From: Candidatus Kapaibacterium sp.
GTDB taxonomy: Bacteria > Bacteroidota > Ignavibacteria > Kapaibacteriales > UBA2268
Direction: 5' to 3'
Length of the DNA: 52,765 nucleotides
Assembly (NCBI GenBank): GCA_026390695.1
Contig: JAPLFL010000042.1
Location: 1 to 52,765, forward strand
Shown here: one piece after another, positions 7,426-16,800 of the stretch
Layout: each line of letters starts with the position of its first letter
Numbering within the stretch: the first letter of the stretch is position 1
Position numbers and translations under genes: made by a program
Notes under the pieces: model-generated
What the model was told of the DNA's origin: nothing
Databases searched by the model: none
The model's input: only the letters and a program-made list of their open reading frames with translations

Positions 7426-8163
7426 ATGAACAACTCTACTAATCCACGCTCCAGCTCACGCTTAACAGCACTTGTAGCTATCGCAGCATTTATCGCTCTC
7501 AATTTGGTTATTTCTTCCGAATTGTTCTCACAAACGGTGACTCAGCCTGTAGCCGGTGTCACAGCAAATTTCAAGAAATATATTTACACCGAAATTCTCT
7601 CAAAATCTACAAAGAGAGACATTGAATATGTTTGTATTTTATCTTCAAAGGGCGAGGTAAAAACTTGTTTAAATGCCTGCGATGTTTGTTACGGTGCTCA
7701 TAAGGGCTATTCAAAATCCGGTACTACACTTGTGTGCAATAATTGTGGCAATAAATTTGCTATTGATGGTTTAGGGACACAAGGCACAGGTGGCTGCAAT
7801 CCCGGTTATTTGCCGCATACAATTGTTGGCGACAGTGTTGTTTTTCAGATTGCAGATTTTCTACCTAAAGGAGAACTTTATTTTTTAATAACTCCTTATT
7901 CAAGTGCTGTTGAAGATAAATCAATAGCCTCTGCATCAAATTTTAATTTATTAATTCAAAATGATAATTTAAAAATTAGCTTTGAGGACATTAATGTTCA
8001 TAACTGTTCAATTTTTAATATCAACGGTGAAATTTGCAAGACATTTTCTGAAAATTCTTCGGAATTAAATGCAGATATTTGCGATTTGAGCGCAGGCTCT
8101 TATTTAATAAAAGTGGAAGAAAATGGGAAATATGTATCCAAAGTTTTTTCGATAAGTAGATAA
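7426..8163 (+). CDS. Secreted DUF2318-like cysteine protein with T9SS sorting tail
   Basis: A 245-residue protein starting at ATG 7426 (AAGG ribosome binding site); the longer open frame from 7366 is not used because the signal peptide starts here (membrane-like 14-30, cleavage near FSQ). The middle matches the DUF2318 cysteine pattern: C85-x2-C88 ('NACDVCYGAHKGY'), C104-x2-C107 ('VCNNCGN') and GGC124NP. DUF2318 proteins are linked in other bacteria to FTR1-type iron uptake and are thought to bind a metal or Fe-S centre. The C-terminal ~70 residues ('IFNINGEICKTF...AGSYLIKVEENGKYVSKVFSI') form a type A sorting domain, so the protein is probably exported to the cell surface. This fusion to a T9SS tail is unusual. 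Role in the adjacent redox cluster is inferred from position. Confidence 0.75.
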   Translation: MNNSTNPRSSSRLTALVAIAAFIALNLVISSELFSQTVTQPVAGVTANFKKYIYTEILSKSTKRDIEYVCILSSKGEVKTCLNACDVCYGAHKGYSKSGTTLVCNNCGNKFAIDGLGTQGTGGCNPGYLPHTIVGDSVVFQIADFLPKGELYFLITPYSSAVEDKSIASASNFNLLIQNDNLKISFEDINVHNCSIFNINGEICKTFSENSSELNADICDLSAGSYLIKVEENGKYVSKVFSISR

Positions 8164-8262
8164 GGAAACTGATTAGGATGTCATTCTGAGTTGCTGTGGC
8201 TGTCGCATAAGCCTCATTTATGTCATTCCTGAGAATGAGACTTTGTGAAAGCTATCTTTTTC

Positions 8263-8333
8263 TGTCATTCCTGAGAATGCAGGAATCCCCTGATTGGTAC
8301 TGGATGGGGATTCCCGCATACGCGGGAATGACA
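8263..8333. repeat. Palindromic repeat (TGTCATTCC...GGAATGACA), full copy
   Basis: TGTCATTCCTGAGAATGCAGG at the left and CCCGCATACGCGGGAATGACA at the right form a nested palindrome with GGAATCCCC/GGGGATTCC inside. A half copy (TGTCATTCCTGAGAATGAG) begins at 8220, and relatives lie at 7234-7293 and 17568-17650. The 8164-8444 intergenic stretch is otherwise free of genes. Confidence 0.8.
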
Positions 8334-8444
8334 AAACAGTATAAGTTGTGAGTTTTTACACAAGCTCGAATACAGGAATCTCATTCTATAGCTAATTTAA
8401 TGTTAATCGTAAAATGATTTGTATAACTAATAAGTTTATTAAAA

Positions 8445-9077
8445 ATGAAAAAGATATTTTATTCTATAATCGCTATGATAGCGATTATTACAGGATGTTC
8501 TTCAGACCCTGCCGGTAATAATTCCGGCGGATCAATGACTAAACCATTAATCGTTAGTCTGACTGCTAAAAAGACTCAGATTCTTTATGGCGGTCAAGAC
8601 CCGGCTATTATCACCTGCGTCGCAACCGGTGGGAATCTGAAATACAAATGGCAGGTCGATTTGGGAGATATTATACCTCTTAATGCTGATAATTCCAAGA
8701 TCAGTTTCAACGGAGCCGCTTGTTGTGTTGGCGTTAAAGTCATCAATTGTACTGTTTCAAATGATTCCGGGAGCGTTACAAAAAGTATTGAGATTGAAAT
8801 ACTTGAAGTTATTAAGGAACCTGAAATCATCAGCATTCAATCTGATAATACCGATATTATCGTCGGTCAAACTACGGATATTGTTTGCAATGCTCTTGGC
8901 GGCCACTTGAATTATTTATGGGAAGCTGATTGCGGTGATATCGTTTTAAATCTTAAAGATAGTACTAAAATATCTTATACCGGTTCTGCGGCGTGTAAAG
9001 GGAATAGAACTATTAAATGCACTGTATCAAATGAAAAAGGTACAATAAAAGATAGCATAAATATTAACGTTAAATAA
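8445..9077 (+). CDS. Lipoprotein with two tandem Ig-like domains
   Basis: A 210-residue lipoprotein, lipobox I-T-G-C18. The mature part is an internal duplication of about 85 residues (~33-120 and ~124-210). Each copy runs 'P.I.S...K...I..G', '.C.A.GG.L.Y.W..D.GDI', 'DS.KISY.G.A.C.G', 'I.CTVSN..G...DSI.I', the look of an Ig-like (PKD-type) fold with conserved cysteines, including a CC pair in the first copy. The function is unknown; such domains usually mediate protein contacts. It is 11 bases upstream of the HMA-barrel gene, so the two are likely co-transcribed. Confidence 0.7.
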   Translation: MKKIFYSIIAMIAIITGCSSDPAGNNSGGSMTKPLIVSLTAKKTQILYGGQDPAIITCVATGGNLKYKWQVDLGDIIPLNADNSKISFNGAACCVGVKVINCTVSNDSGSVTKSIEIEILEVIKEPEIISIQSDNTDIIVGQTTDIVCNALGGHLNYLWEADCGDIVLNLKDSTKISYTGSAACKGNRTIKCTVSNEKGTIKDSININVK

Positions 9078-9088
9078 AAGATTGAATT

Positions 9089-10387
9089 ATGAAAAGCTTT
9101 TTTGCAAATTCATTGAGAATTTACTTGATTCTCATTATCATCATTTTCGCTTATAATAATGCAAAGTCTCAATGTTGCGCAGCAGGTAATCCTGTTAATT
9201 CCAATTGTTCACCTACGACCGGATTTAATCGTATCTTTGATATTTCATGGAATCAAGCTTATTCTCTCTCGAACACATATTTCGATGGAACCCGCAAATT
9301 AGATAAACAATATGCAGATATTAATTTTAATTTTTCTTCCCTTGCTTTATCTTATGGAATATCGGAGAAATTGAAATTAACTTTCGATATTGGTTTTTTT
9401 ATAAACAAATCCCAGCATTTTAAACAAAATATCATTAGCGGTGATACTATCCCCGATTTTACAAAAAAAGCTCAAGGTATTGCCGATGGAAGTATTGGTT
9501 TGGTCTTTCAGACTTATCGTAGTGAAGATAAATTATTTAATTTTATGCAATCTTTACGCATTACATTACCCTTGGGAGCTTTCAATCAGGAAGATGCTAA
9601 CGGTAATGTTTTGCCGATTGACCTGCAACCATCATCGGGAAACTATAAAGTGAATCTCGGATTTATATTTTCTAAGAAATTCGAGAATAGTGACTTTTCA
9701 ATAATGTCTGCAAATAATATTGAATTTTCTCAAATGATCGAAACTCAAAATTCTTATCAAAAATACGGCAATTTATATAATTTATCTTTAGCCGGCGTGT
9801 ATCAGATAAATCCTAATGTGCTCTCTATACTTCAAGTAAGATGTGAAATACGTGATAAAGCTTTAAACGGAGCAAAATCTCAAGGCAATTCATATTCTTT
9901 TTTAAACTCTTCCGGTGGTCAGATATACTTTGTTTCACCTCAGGTTTCTTATAGACTTGCTGATTCATGGATGCTATCATGTCAATTCAACCAGCCTATA
10001 ATCAAACATGTTTACGGAGAACAACTTACTAATAAATATTCCGTCCTTGCAACTATCTCCAAGAGTTTTGACTTCTCCGTAAAAGATGATGTAAAAATAT
10101 CCGAATCCCATGATTCCACAGAAAAATTCCTTATGATTTCAGTAAAAGGGAATTGCGATATGTGCAAAGCCCGTATTGAATATGTAGCAAATGATTCTAA
10201 ATTTGTAGAGTCTTCGGAGTGGAATTCCGAATCTAAAGCTCTTAAAGTATATTATAAGAATGGTTTACCCGATGTTGATGCAATTAAAAAATCAATTGCA
10301 GCTGCCGGACACGATACTGAACTCTATAAAGCACCTGATGATGTTTACGAAAAACTACCTAAATGCTGCCATTACCGAGAGAAATAA
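9089..10387 (+). CDS. Outer-membrane beta-barrel protein fused to a C-terminal heavy-metal-associated (HMA) domain
   Basis: A 432-residue protein with signal peptide (1-28, ending AKSQ), then CC (29-30) and C40 near the mature N-terminus. Residues ~45-330 have the alternating aromatic pattern of a barrel ('LALSYGISEKLKLTFDIGFF'), like transporter-type outer-membrane proteins. After a Ser/Asp linker, residues ~346-430 form an HMA domain: 'MISVKGNCDMCKARIE' with C356-x2-C359, 'WN.ESKALKVYY', 'IKKSIAAAGHDTE' and a closing 'LPKCCHYR', the usual end of HMA proteins in Bacteroidota. HMA domains bind Cu(I) or similar metals. A barrel with a periplasmic metal chaperone tail suggests outer-membrane metal transport or sensing. 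It fits the copper-rich proteins upstream. Confidence 0.78.
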   Translation: MKSFFANSLRIYLILIIIIFAYNNAKSQCCAAGNPVNSNCSPTTGFNRIFDISWNQAYSLSNTYFDGTRKLDKQYADINFNFSSLALSYGISEKLKLTFDIGFFINKSQHFKQNIISGDTIPDFTKKAQGIADGSIGLVFQTYRSEDKLFNFMQSLRITLPLGAFNQEDANGNVLPIDLQPSSGNYKVNLGFIFSKKFENSDFSIMSANNIEFSQMIETQNSYQKYGNLYNLSLAGVYQINPNVLSILQVRCEIRDKALNGAKSQGNSYSFLNSSGGQIYFVSPQVSYRLADSWMLSCQFNQPIIKHVYGEQLTNKYSVLATISKSFDFSVKDDVKISESHDSTEKFLMISVKGNCDMCKARIEYVANDSKFVESSEWNSESKALKVYYKNGLPDVDAIKKSIAAAGHDTELYKAPDDVYEKLPKCCHYREK

Positions 10388-10444
10388 TCTATATTTCTCT
10401 TAGATTACAATTTAGCATACGTTAATATGATTATTATTCCTCAT

Positions 10445-10476
10445 TCCCCCTTTGAAAAAGGGGGTTAGGGGGATTT
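10445..10476. repeat. Dispersed G5-run repeat, copy 2 (single arm)
   Basis: CCCCCTTTGAAAAAGGGGG followed by TTAGGGGGATTT matches one arm of the element at 3697-3776 and contains a short perfect palindrome of its own (CCCCCTTT/AAAGGGGG). It lies about 60 bases after the HMA-barrel gene and may act as a terminator. Confidence 0.7.
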
Positions 10477-10552
10477 CCCACTCCTTCATATTCCCACAGA
10501 ACTAATACATATTAGCTAAATACTTGATAATCCAGATTTATCCGTCGTGAGG

Positions 10553-10735
10553 GTAGTCAAAGAAGTCCTCCGGGTAATCAAAGAAGTCCTCCGGGTAGTC
10601 AAAGAAGTCCTCCGGGTAATCAAAGAAGTTGTTGAAGTAAGTATTTCCGACGTTGAAGTAGTCAAAGAAGTTGTTGAAGTAAGTTTTTCCGACGTTGAAG
10701 TAGTCAAAGAAGTCGTTGAAGTAAGTTTTTCCGAT
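10553..10735. repeat. Tandem repeat with 21-bp and 42-bp units
   Basis: Three 21-bp units (GTA[G/A]TCAAAGAAGTCCTCCGG) are followed by three related 42-bp units that share GTCAAAGAAGT but continue GTTGAAGTAAGTNTTTCC. All units are multiples of 3, so the + strand frame 10547-10807 stays open and would encode heptads VVKEVLR and VIKEVLR, then VVKEVVEVSFSDVE. That frame starts with GTG, has no clear ribosome binding site or signal peptide, and its end ('KWLPEHIPWIHKDIHHLYEV') is not repetitive. Whether it is translated is undecided. Confidence 0.85.
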
Positions 10736-10829
10736 CGGAAATGGTTACCTGAACATATTCCATGGATACATAAAGATATTCATCACTTATATGAAGTGAT
10801 TCTCTGATAATATAAGACAGTGATTTATA

Positions 10830-13800
10830 CTATTTCACTACTGAGATGAGTTGAAATAGCTTGGCGGATGGTGTTTCTAATTGTAATATGTATTTCCCAT
10901 CAGATATTTTATCTGTCCGTACGGAGAAATTACGCACTCCCGATGCGGAAATATTCTCACATAATATTTCTTTGATGACTTTACCGGATAAATCATAAAG
11001 CGAAAGGCGGGTTTCGCCATATTCTATCAGATTTATTTTTATATCTATTAAATCTGTGGCAGGATTGGGTGATACTGAGATTATTTCCGCACCTGCCGGA
11101 TTCGTCTGTAATAATCTCTGGCCTCCCTGATAACATATTCCTAATAATTTAAATGATCCGTTGGCTGTATCAAGAGTTACTGAATCTCCGTTTATGCGGT
11201 AATTAGTTAGCCAAAGTGCTGTTCTGTCTGCATTTCCTAAGGCGGCTTTAAATTTTATTTTGGCAATATCTGTATTTTTTATTGATAAATTATTCAACGG
11301 AATGGTTCTGATTCCATTAAGCACTGCGCCGGAGGGATAATTTAATACAGCTAATAGTGACGCATTGAAATTGAGTTCCCCGCTGAATCCTGTGGCTGTA
11401 CTGACACGTAAGGAATCCGGATTACTAATAGTTATAGGTATTTCTAATATTTCTCCGGGTGATGCCTCGCCGTTACCGACCGTTATTTTTGATGAAAATG
11501 GCGGATTAACTATTCCATTTATAATAATTTCTTGTATTTTATTACAAATAGTATCTTCCACAATTACCGTATCAGCGAATGTGCATGGTCTATCTATTCC
11601 TTTATAATGAATATTGACGGGAATAGAATCCCTTGCAGCTATTTTGAGCACATTTTTATCTATTGTAATATTAGAACTTGCGGATAAAAGAAATGTAGAT
11701 AGTATTGAGCCTGTATTAACAACGGAAATGCTCGTATCTCTAGTTACTTTCATCTTCAAATAACCGAAATCAATCAGTTGAGGGCCGGCATTGAACGATA
11801 TATTTTCTTTTGAACTTAATAGATTAAATATTTTGACTGAATCACCGAAAGCATTTGATATAACAGTTAGTTCTGCATTACTCTGACCTGTATTTTGAGG
11901 TAAATAAAGAACTATTATTTGCAGAGAACTGTCTGGCAAAACCGTTACCGGCGCTGCGGGAGATACAATTATGAAATCATTTTGCTGCCCACCTGATAAT
12001 TTAGCATCAGAAATAAATAAACTATCAAATCCAACATTGTCAATAATTATTGTATCTAATGCCGAGCTTTCACAAACAAGATTATGGACTTTCAACTGGT
12101 TTGCAACACGTATCCGCGGCCCGTTGGAGAATCCCGTACCATATAAATTAGCTTCAACAGGTTTGGCAATGTCCGCACAATAGAATGCAATGCGTCCCGA
12201 ACCGAGTCCTAATTCCATTGGAGTATATCTGATAGGCAGTGCGGCAAATTCGCCGGGTTTCAGTACGAAAGATGTATCCACCGAACCGCTTGCGAGCCTA
12301 AAATCATTGATGTTCGGACCAAGAAAAGCTATGGAGCTGACCAAGGCGGGATATGTTCCGGTATTCTGCAGAATTGCCCGGCATAAACTATCCTTGGAAG
12401 TCTTCACCAGAGTAGAATCAAATTCCACATCATTGTTGGATAATGCAATCAGATTGACGAATCCTTTTCCAAATATCTTTTGCTTGAGTGTATCGGTTTG
12501 TGTACGGATATAAATTATGGCAGATTTAACTCCTTCATCTTTGGGTTTGAATCGAAATTCTACTTTTTGAGAATCCGAACCTTCTGCGATGAACGGTGGA
12601 AAGCCGGAAACGATCTCAAAATTGGATGGATCAGCTCCCCCGAAGTATATGGAATCTATCCGCGCTTTGTATGTACCTGTATTTAATATAAAATTAGTTA
12701 GTGCGGAATCTTTTACGGTTCCTACCTCGACTGCGCCGAAGTTAATATCCAAAGATGAGAGATTCGGCGCAACTATTGACCACAGATTATCAGATTCATC
12801 GTCTTGTATAGAATAAGTGGAATCTATCAGCCATGATCTGATGGATCCATCATCTGATCCGGTGATAAACCGTCTGCCGTCGGGGCTCACTGAAATATCA
12901 TTTATGTATGATCCGGCATTAATATCAATCACTTTTATGCCATCAATGAGATCCCAGACTGATATTTTGCCAAAATTATCTGATGAAATAACCTTTGAAC
13001 CATCGGGTATGAACTTCACCTTCTTTACGGGAGATGAAGTTTTTAATCTCATGAGCGGTGAACCTGATTTTACTTCCCAAATTATTATAGTTGTATCCAT
13101 ACTACCTGTTGCGAGCTTTGCACCATCGGCGCTGACATCAATACACATTACTTTATCTTTATGCCCGGACATGGAACCGGAGAAGTACTCGCGTTCCAGA
13201 TCCCATTCAAATACTGTGCTGTCATTACCGCAACTGTAAGCGTGCCGTGAATCGGGACTGAAACATACATCATTGGCTTCGCGGCGATGCCCTAACATTC
13301 TGTTGAGATACTTGCCGGTGGAACCGTCAAAAATCTTTAGTTGATAATCTTCACAAGTTGATACGATATATTTCCCGTCGGGAGAAATGGCAACTCCCGT
13401 TGGTATTTTAGGATGATCATGCATAGTTATAAGCACCTGACCGGTTGTTAAGTCCCATAACTTGAGAGTGGAATCCAAACTCGATGATACAGCGCGCAAA
13501 CCATCGGCAGTGAAGGCTAAACCGGTTGGTTTTTGGCTATGACCACCATTGTCGGTGCCCGCACACGCGAATTTCATAAGACTCTGAAACTGTTCCACGC
13601 CTGTTCCGCGATCGAAAATATTCAAAGTATATGCGGATGAACTTTGATTAGGCAGATTTTGATAAGAAGTAACGAATGCGGCGATATTCTTACCATCTGG
13701 GCTGAACTTGCAATTGGTTACTTGACCTTTAAAATTGTTGGATAAAGCAGGAAAATTATCTACATTATATTTCATCTTTAGTACGGGATTCCCCAAACAA

Positions 13801-16800
13801 TAGGCAAGAGTATCCGACTGATGTACGAGACCAATCTGATTGAAAGAATTATAATAATTTTTTATTACGTAAGTCTTAGCATCCACAGATAAGAGTTCCC
13901 CGCCCACGGTGATGAGATAATTCATGCCGTCTGAACTATTCATGATATTAGAAATACCCGAAATATAGAAGGAAACAAGCTCTTTATGTGAAGCAAAATC
14001 AAAAACCTGGAGATAATTACCACATATACATAGAAATTTGGCCGAATCAGGACTGAAAATGATCTTAGAAACAGGATTTGCGCGTGTATAAATAGAATCC
14101 AGGAGTTTATGTTTGTGGAAATCCCATATATAAATCATTCCGTCGGATGCTCCACCTGATATGATATACTTATAATCTGGTGACATGGCAAGTGCATAGC
14201 TTTTGTGATCCATATAAGTTCCGGATGTACCAAGGAGAGCGCCGGTACTATCATCCATACTCCATACTCTGATTATCCCATCGTCGGCACAGGTAAGAAA
14301 AGTTGTTGATGGACTTGTAATAGATATAGAACCGGAATAACCGGATATGTAACTACCCGACGGACCTATAGCAATGGCTGTCAATTTTGTTTTGCTGACT
14401 GCCGGATATGGTGAAGCATGTGAAACATTGCCGTCGGTATTCCATATAACGACGGATTCATTAGTATTATTCTGTGCATTAGTTAGAATAAACCTTCCGT
14501 TAGGATGATAAAGTACATTTGTGATCTTCTGATTGACTACTGAGAGAATATTCAGCAGAGAATCGCCCGGAAAATCCCAGAGATTGACCTGCCCATCGCT
14601 GCGAAGCAAACATAATGTACTATCGTTAGGACTTGGAATAATAGCTGTAATAGCCGTATTAGTTCCCATTTTAAGTGTATCGGAGATTGGTCTGTGCTCG
14701 GTTGTATCTATCAGACAAAACTTAAAGCCATCGTGAGTTAAAATCTTACTTCCATCAGGCGTAAACGAGGAACAATAACTATTAGTATAGAGATTACGAA
14801 TAAACTTGCCGTCGGACAAATTATACAGTGAGATCGGAATAAATCCGGATGTAAGAACTTTCCAATCAGGGCTGATTGCTGCACGCGAAGACTGTCCGGC
14901 AATAGTATAAGTAACGCTACGGGCAGGAACATTAATCAGACTTGTGCCATTACCGCTGCTAATTATTTTCGATCCATCGGGAGAGAAAACCGTAGAAGTA
15001 ACTTGAACAGTATAAAGATTGGAAATAACTTTAAATGTCTTAGCATTTATTAACGAAGTATTATCGCTATTACCGCAAGAGATAATTTGTCCATCTGGGC
15101 TAATATCCAAACAAGTTCCAAGCCCGATATTTGTTGACTGAGTGATTTTTCCTGAATAAGTATCCCAGACTTTGAATTTATAATCATTTCCGGCAGTATA
15201 AATCTGGCTATTATCATTTTTAATAGCAATTCCATTCACATTAAAAGCGGTACTGCGGTAAGTATTAATGAGTTCCCCTGTGAATGAATCAAAGATACAG
15301 ACCTGCCCATCGTTTGTTCCGGCAACAATCCAGGTATCATCTGTATTCCAAGCATAAGAGAGGAAATATGTACTGATTCCTTTCAGTTCTTTATCATAGC
15401 TTAGAGTTGTTGCATTATAGATGAACAATTTCCCATTAACGAGATAAAGAAAGCGGGTGCTATCGTGAGAATAATTAAACCTCGTAGCAGCAGAACTATA
15501 ACCGATAAACGATTCCGTCTGCCAGTCATTCGAGGCCGACTGAGTTTGGTTGGCATGTATAAGGCAATTGCTACTGGGAGTTTTAGGGATATTCTTCCAA
15601 TTATAGGAAAGTCCTCTGCCATAATGATTAATCAAATGCCACGAATTGCCGGAATCATAACTATACTCAAGTCGGACAGTATCAGCTTCGGAGATTCCTG
15701 TCCATTTAATTAAAGTATCGGAACCTGCAACTAATTTTTCACCACCATTCGGGAAGATAACTTTTAGCGTATTTTTGACAGGCTTCTTACCTAAATAGCC
15801 GCCGGAAACATAAAATATTTTTGGACAAAGTGCATTAATAATTTTAACTTTGGAAAATGAATAAGAGCTATCCGTAGGTGCAAAACTTACCTTAATATTG
15901 ATAGAATCACCTTTGGCGAGCTTGAAAGCAGTGGGACTTGCAAAAAAAAGAGGATTATCAGATACGATGTCCGTTACATCAAAGGTATCGTTAAAAGCTT
16001 TAATCTTTATTGTTGTATCTTTTTGTTTACCTGGCACAACATTTCGGAAAATCACAGTACCGGGGCTGATGGTGAGATCGCTTACAGAATTTTTCGGTGC
16101 ATCGTAATACTGAGTCGAAGAGCTATTATTAATTAAATTTGTTACAATTAGTTTACGGGTCTCAAGCATACAGCTATTGCCGCTAATCCACTCAATTGTA
16201 CAGGAAGAATTGCGCTGGACAATCCTTAGAATACGATTATAAATCTCTCTTGCCTGATTTACGGTTGTTACATTCTCAAAATACTCCGCACCAGTAGCAC
16301 TTGCTATGCTTTTAAGTACATCGGGACAAGGCATACCGAGAGTAACGCAATAAATTGAAATTGAATTAGTATTAGCAAGAGCAATTATTTTATTCACATC
16401 GGGCTTGAAATTAGGCAATCCATCGGATAGGAATACAATTACTCTTTTATATTTACCGCGGGAATCAATTTTAATATTCCCACAAATGGGATCAAGGAAA
16501 GCTTTGTCGTAGTTGGTACCATCCATGGTTTGGAAAGTCTCAATCTTTTTTAACAATAATTGCTTGTCGTTTGTGAAATCCTGATTAATATATTCATTAT
16601 CACTAAATGAAGTTATAGCGCATTCTGAAATATTTGGAGGCATACCCTCAACCCAAGCTTTGGCAGCTTCCTTAGCTAATTTGATATTAGTCCCAAGCAT
16701 AGAACCTGAAATATCCATCGATAAAACAGTCGAAGTGGCAATTGGCGGCCTTGGAGCTGGACAACTAACATTTGTAACCGTTCTTGATACTCCATTTTCA

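Noticed and set aside
10516-10707. Thr/Ser-rich - strand open frame over the tandem repeat
   Set aside because: It only reflects the repeat read in reverse, with no ribosome binding site or non-repeat domain.
10553-10735. Possible CRISPR array
   Set aside because: Units are adjacent with no unique spacers, and no cas genes are nearby; it is a tandem repeat.
12190-13239. Series of + strand frames inside the giant vWA/WD40 gene
   Set aside because: They are shadows of a clear 2049-residue gene with continuous domains on the - strand.
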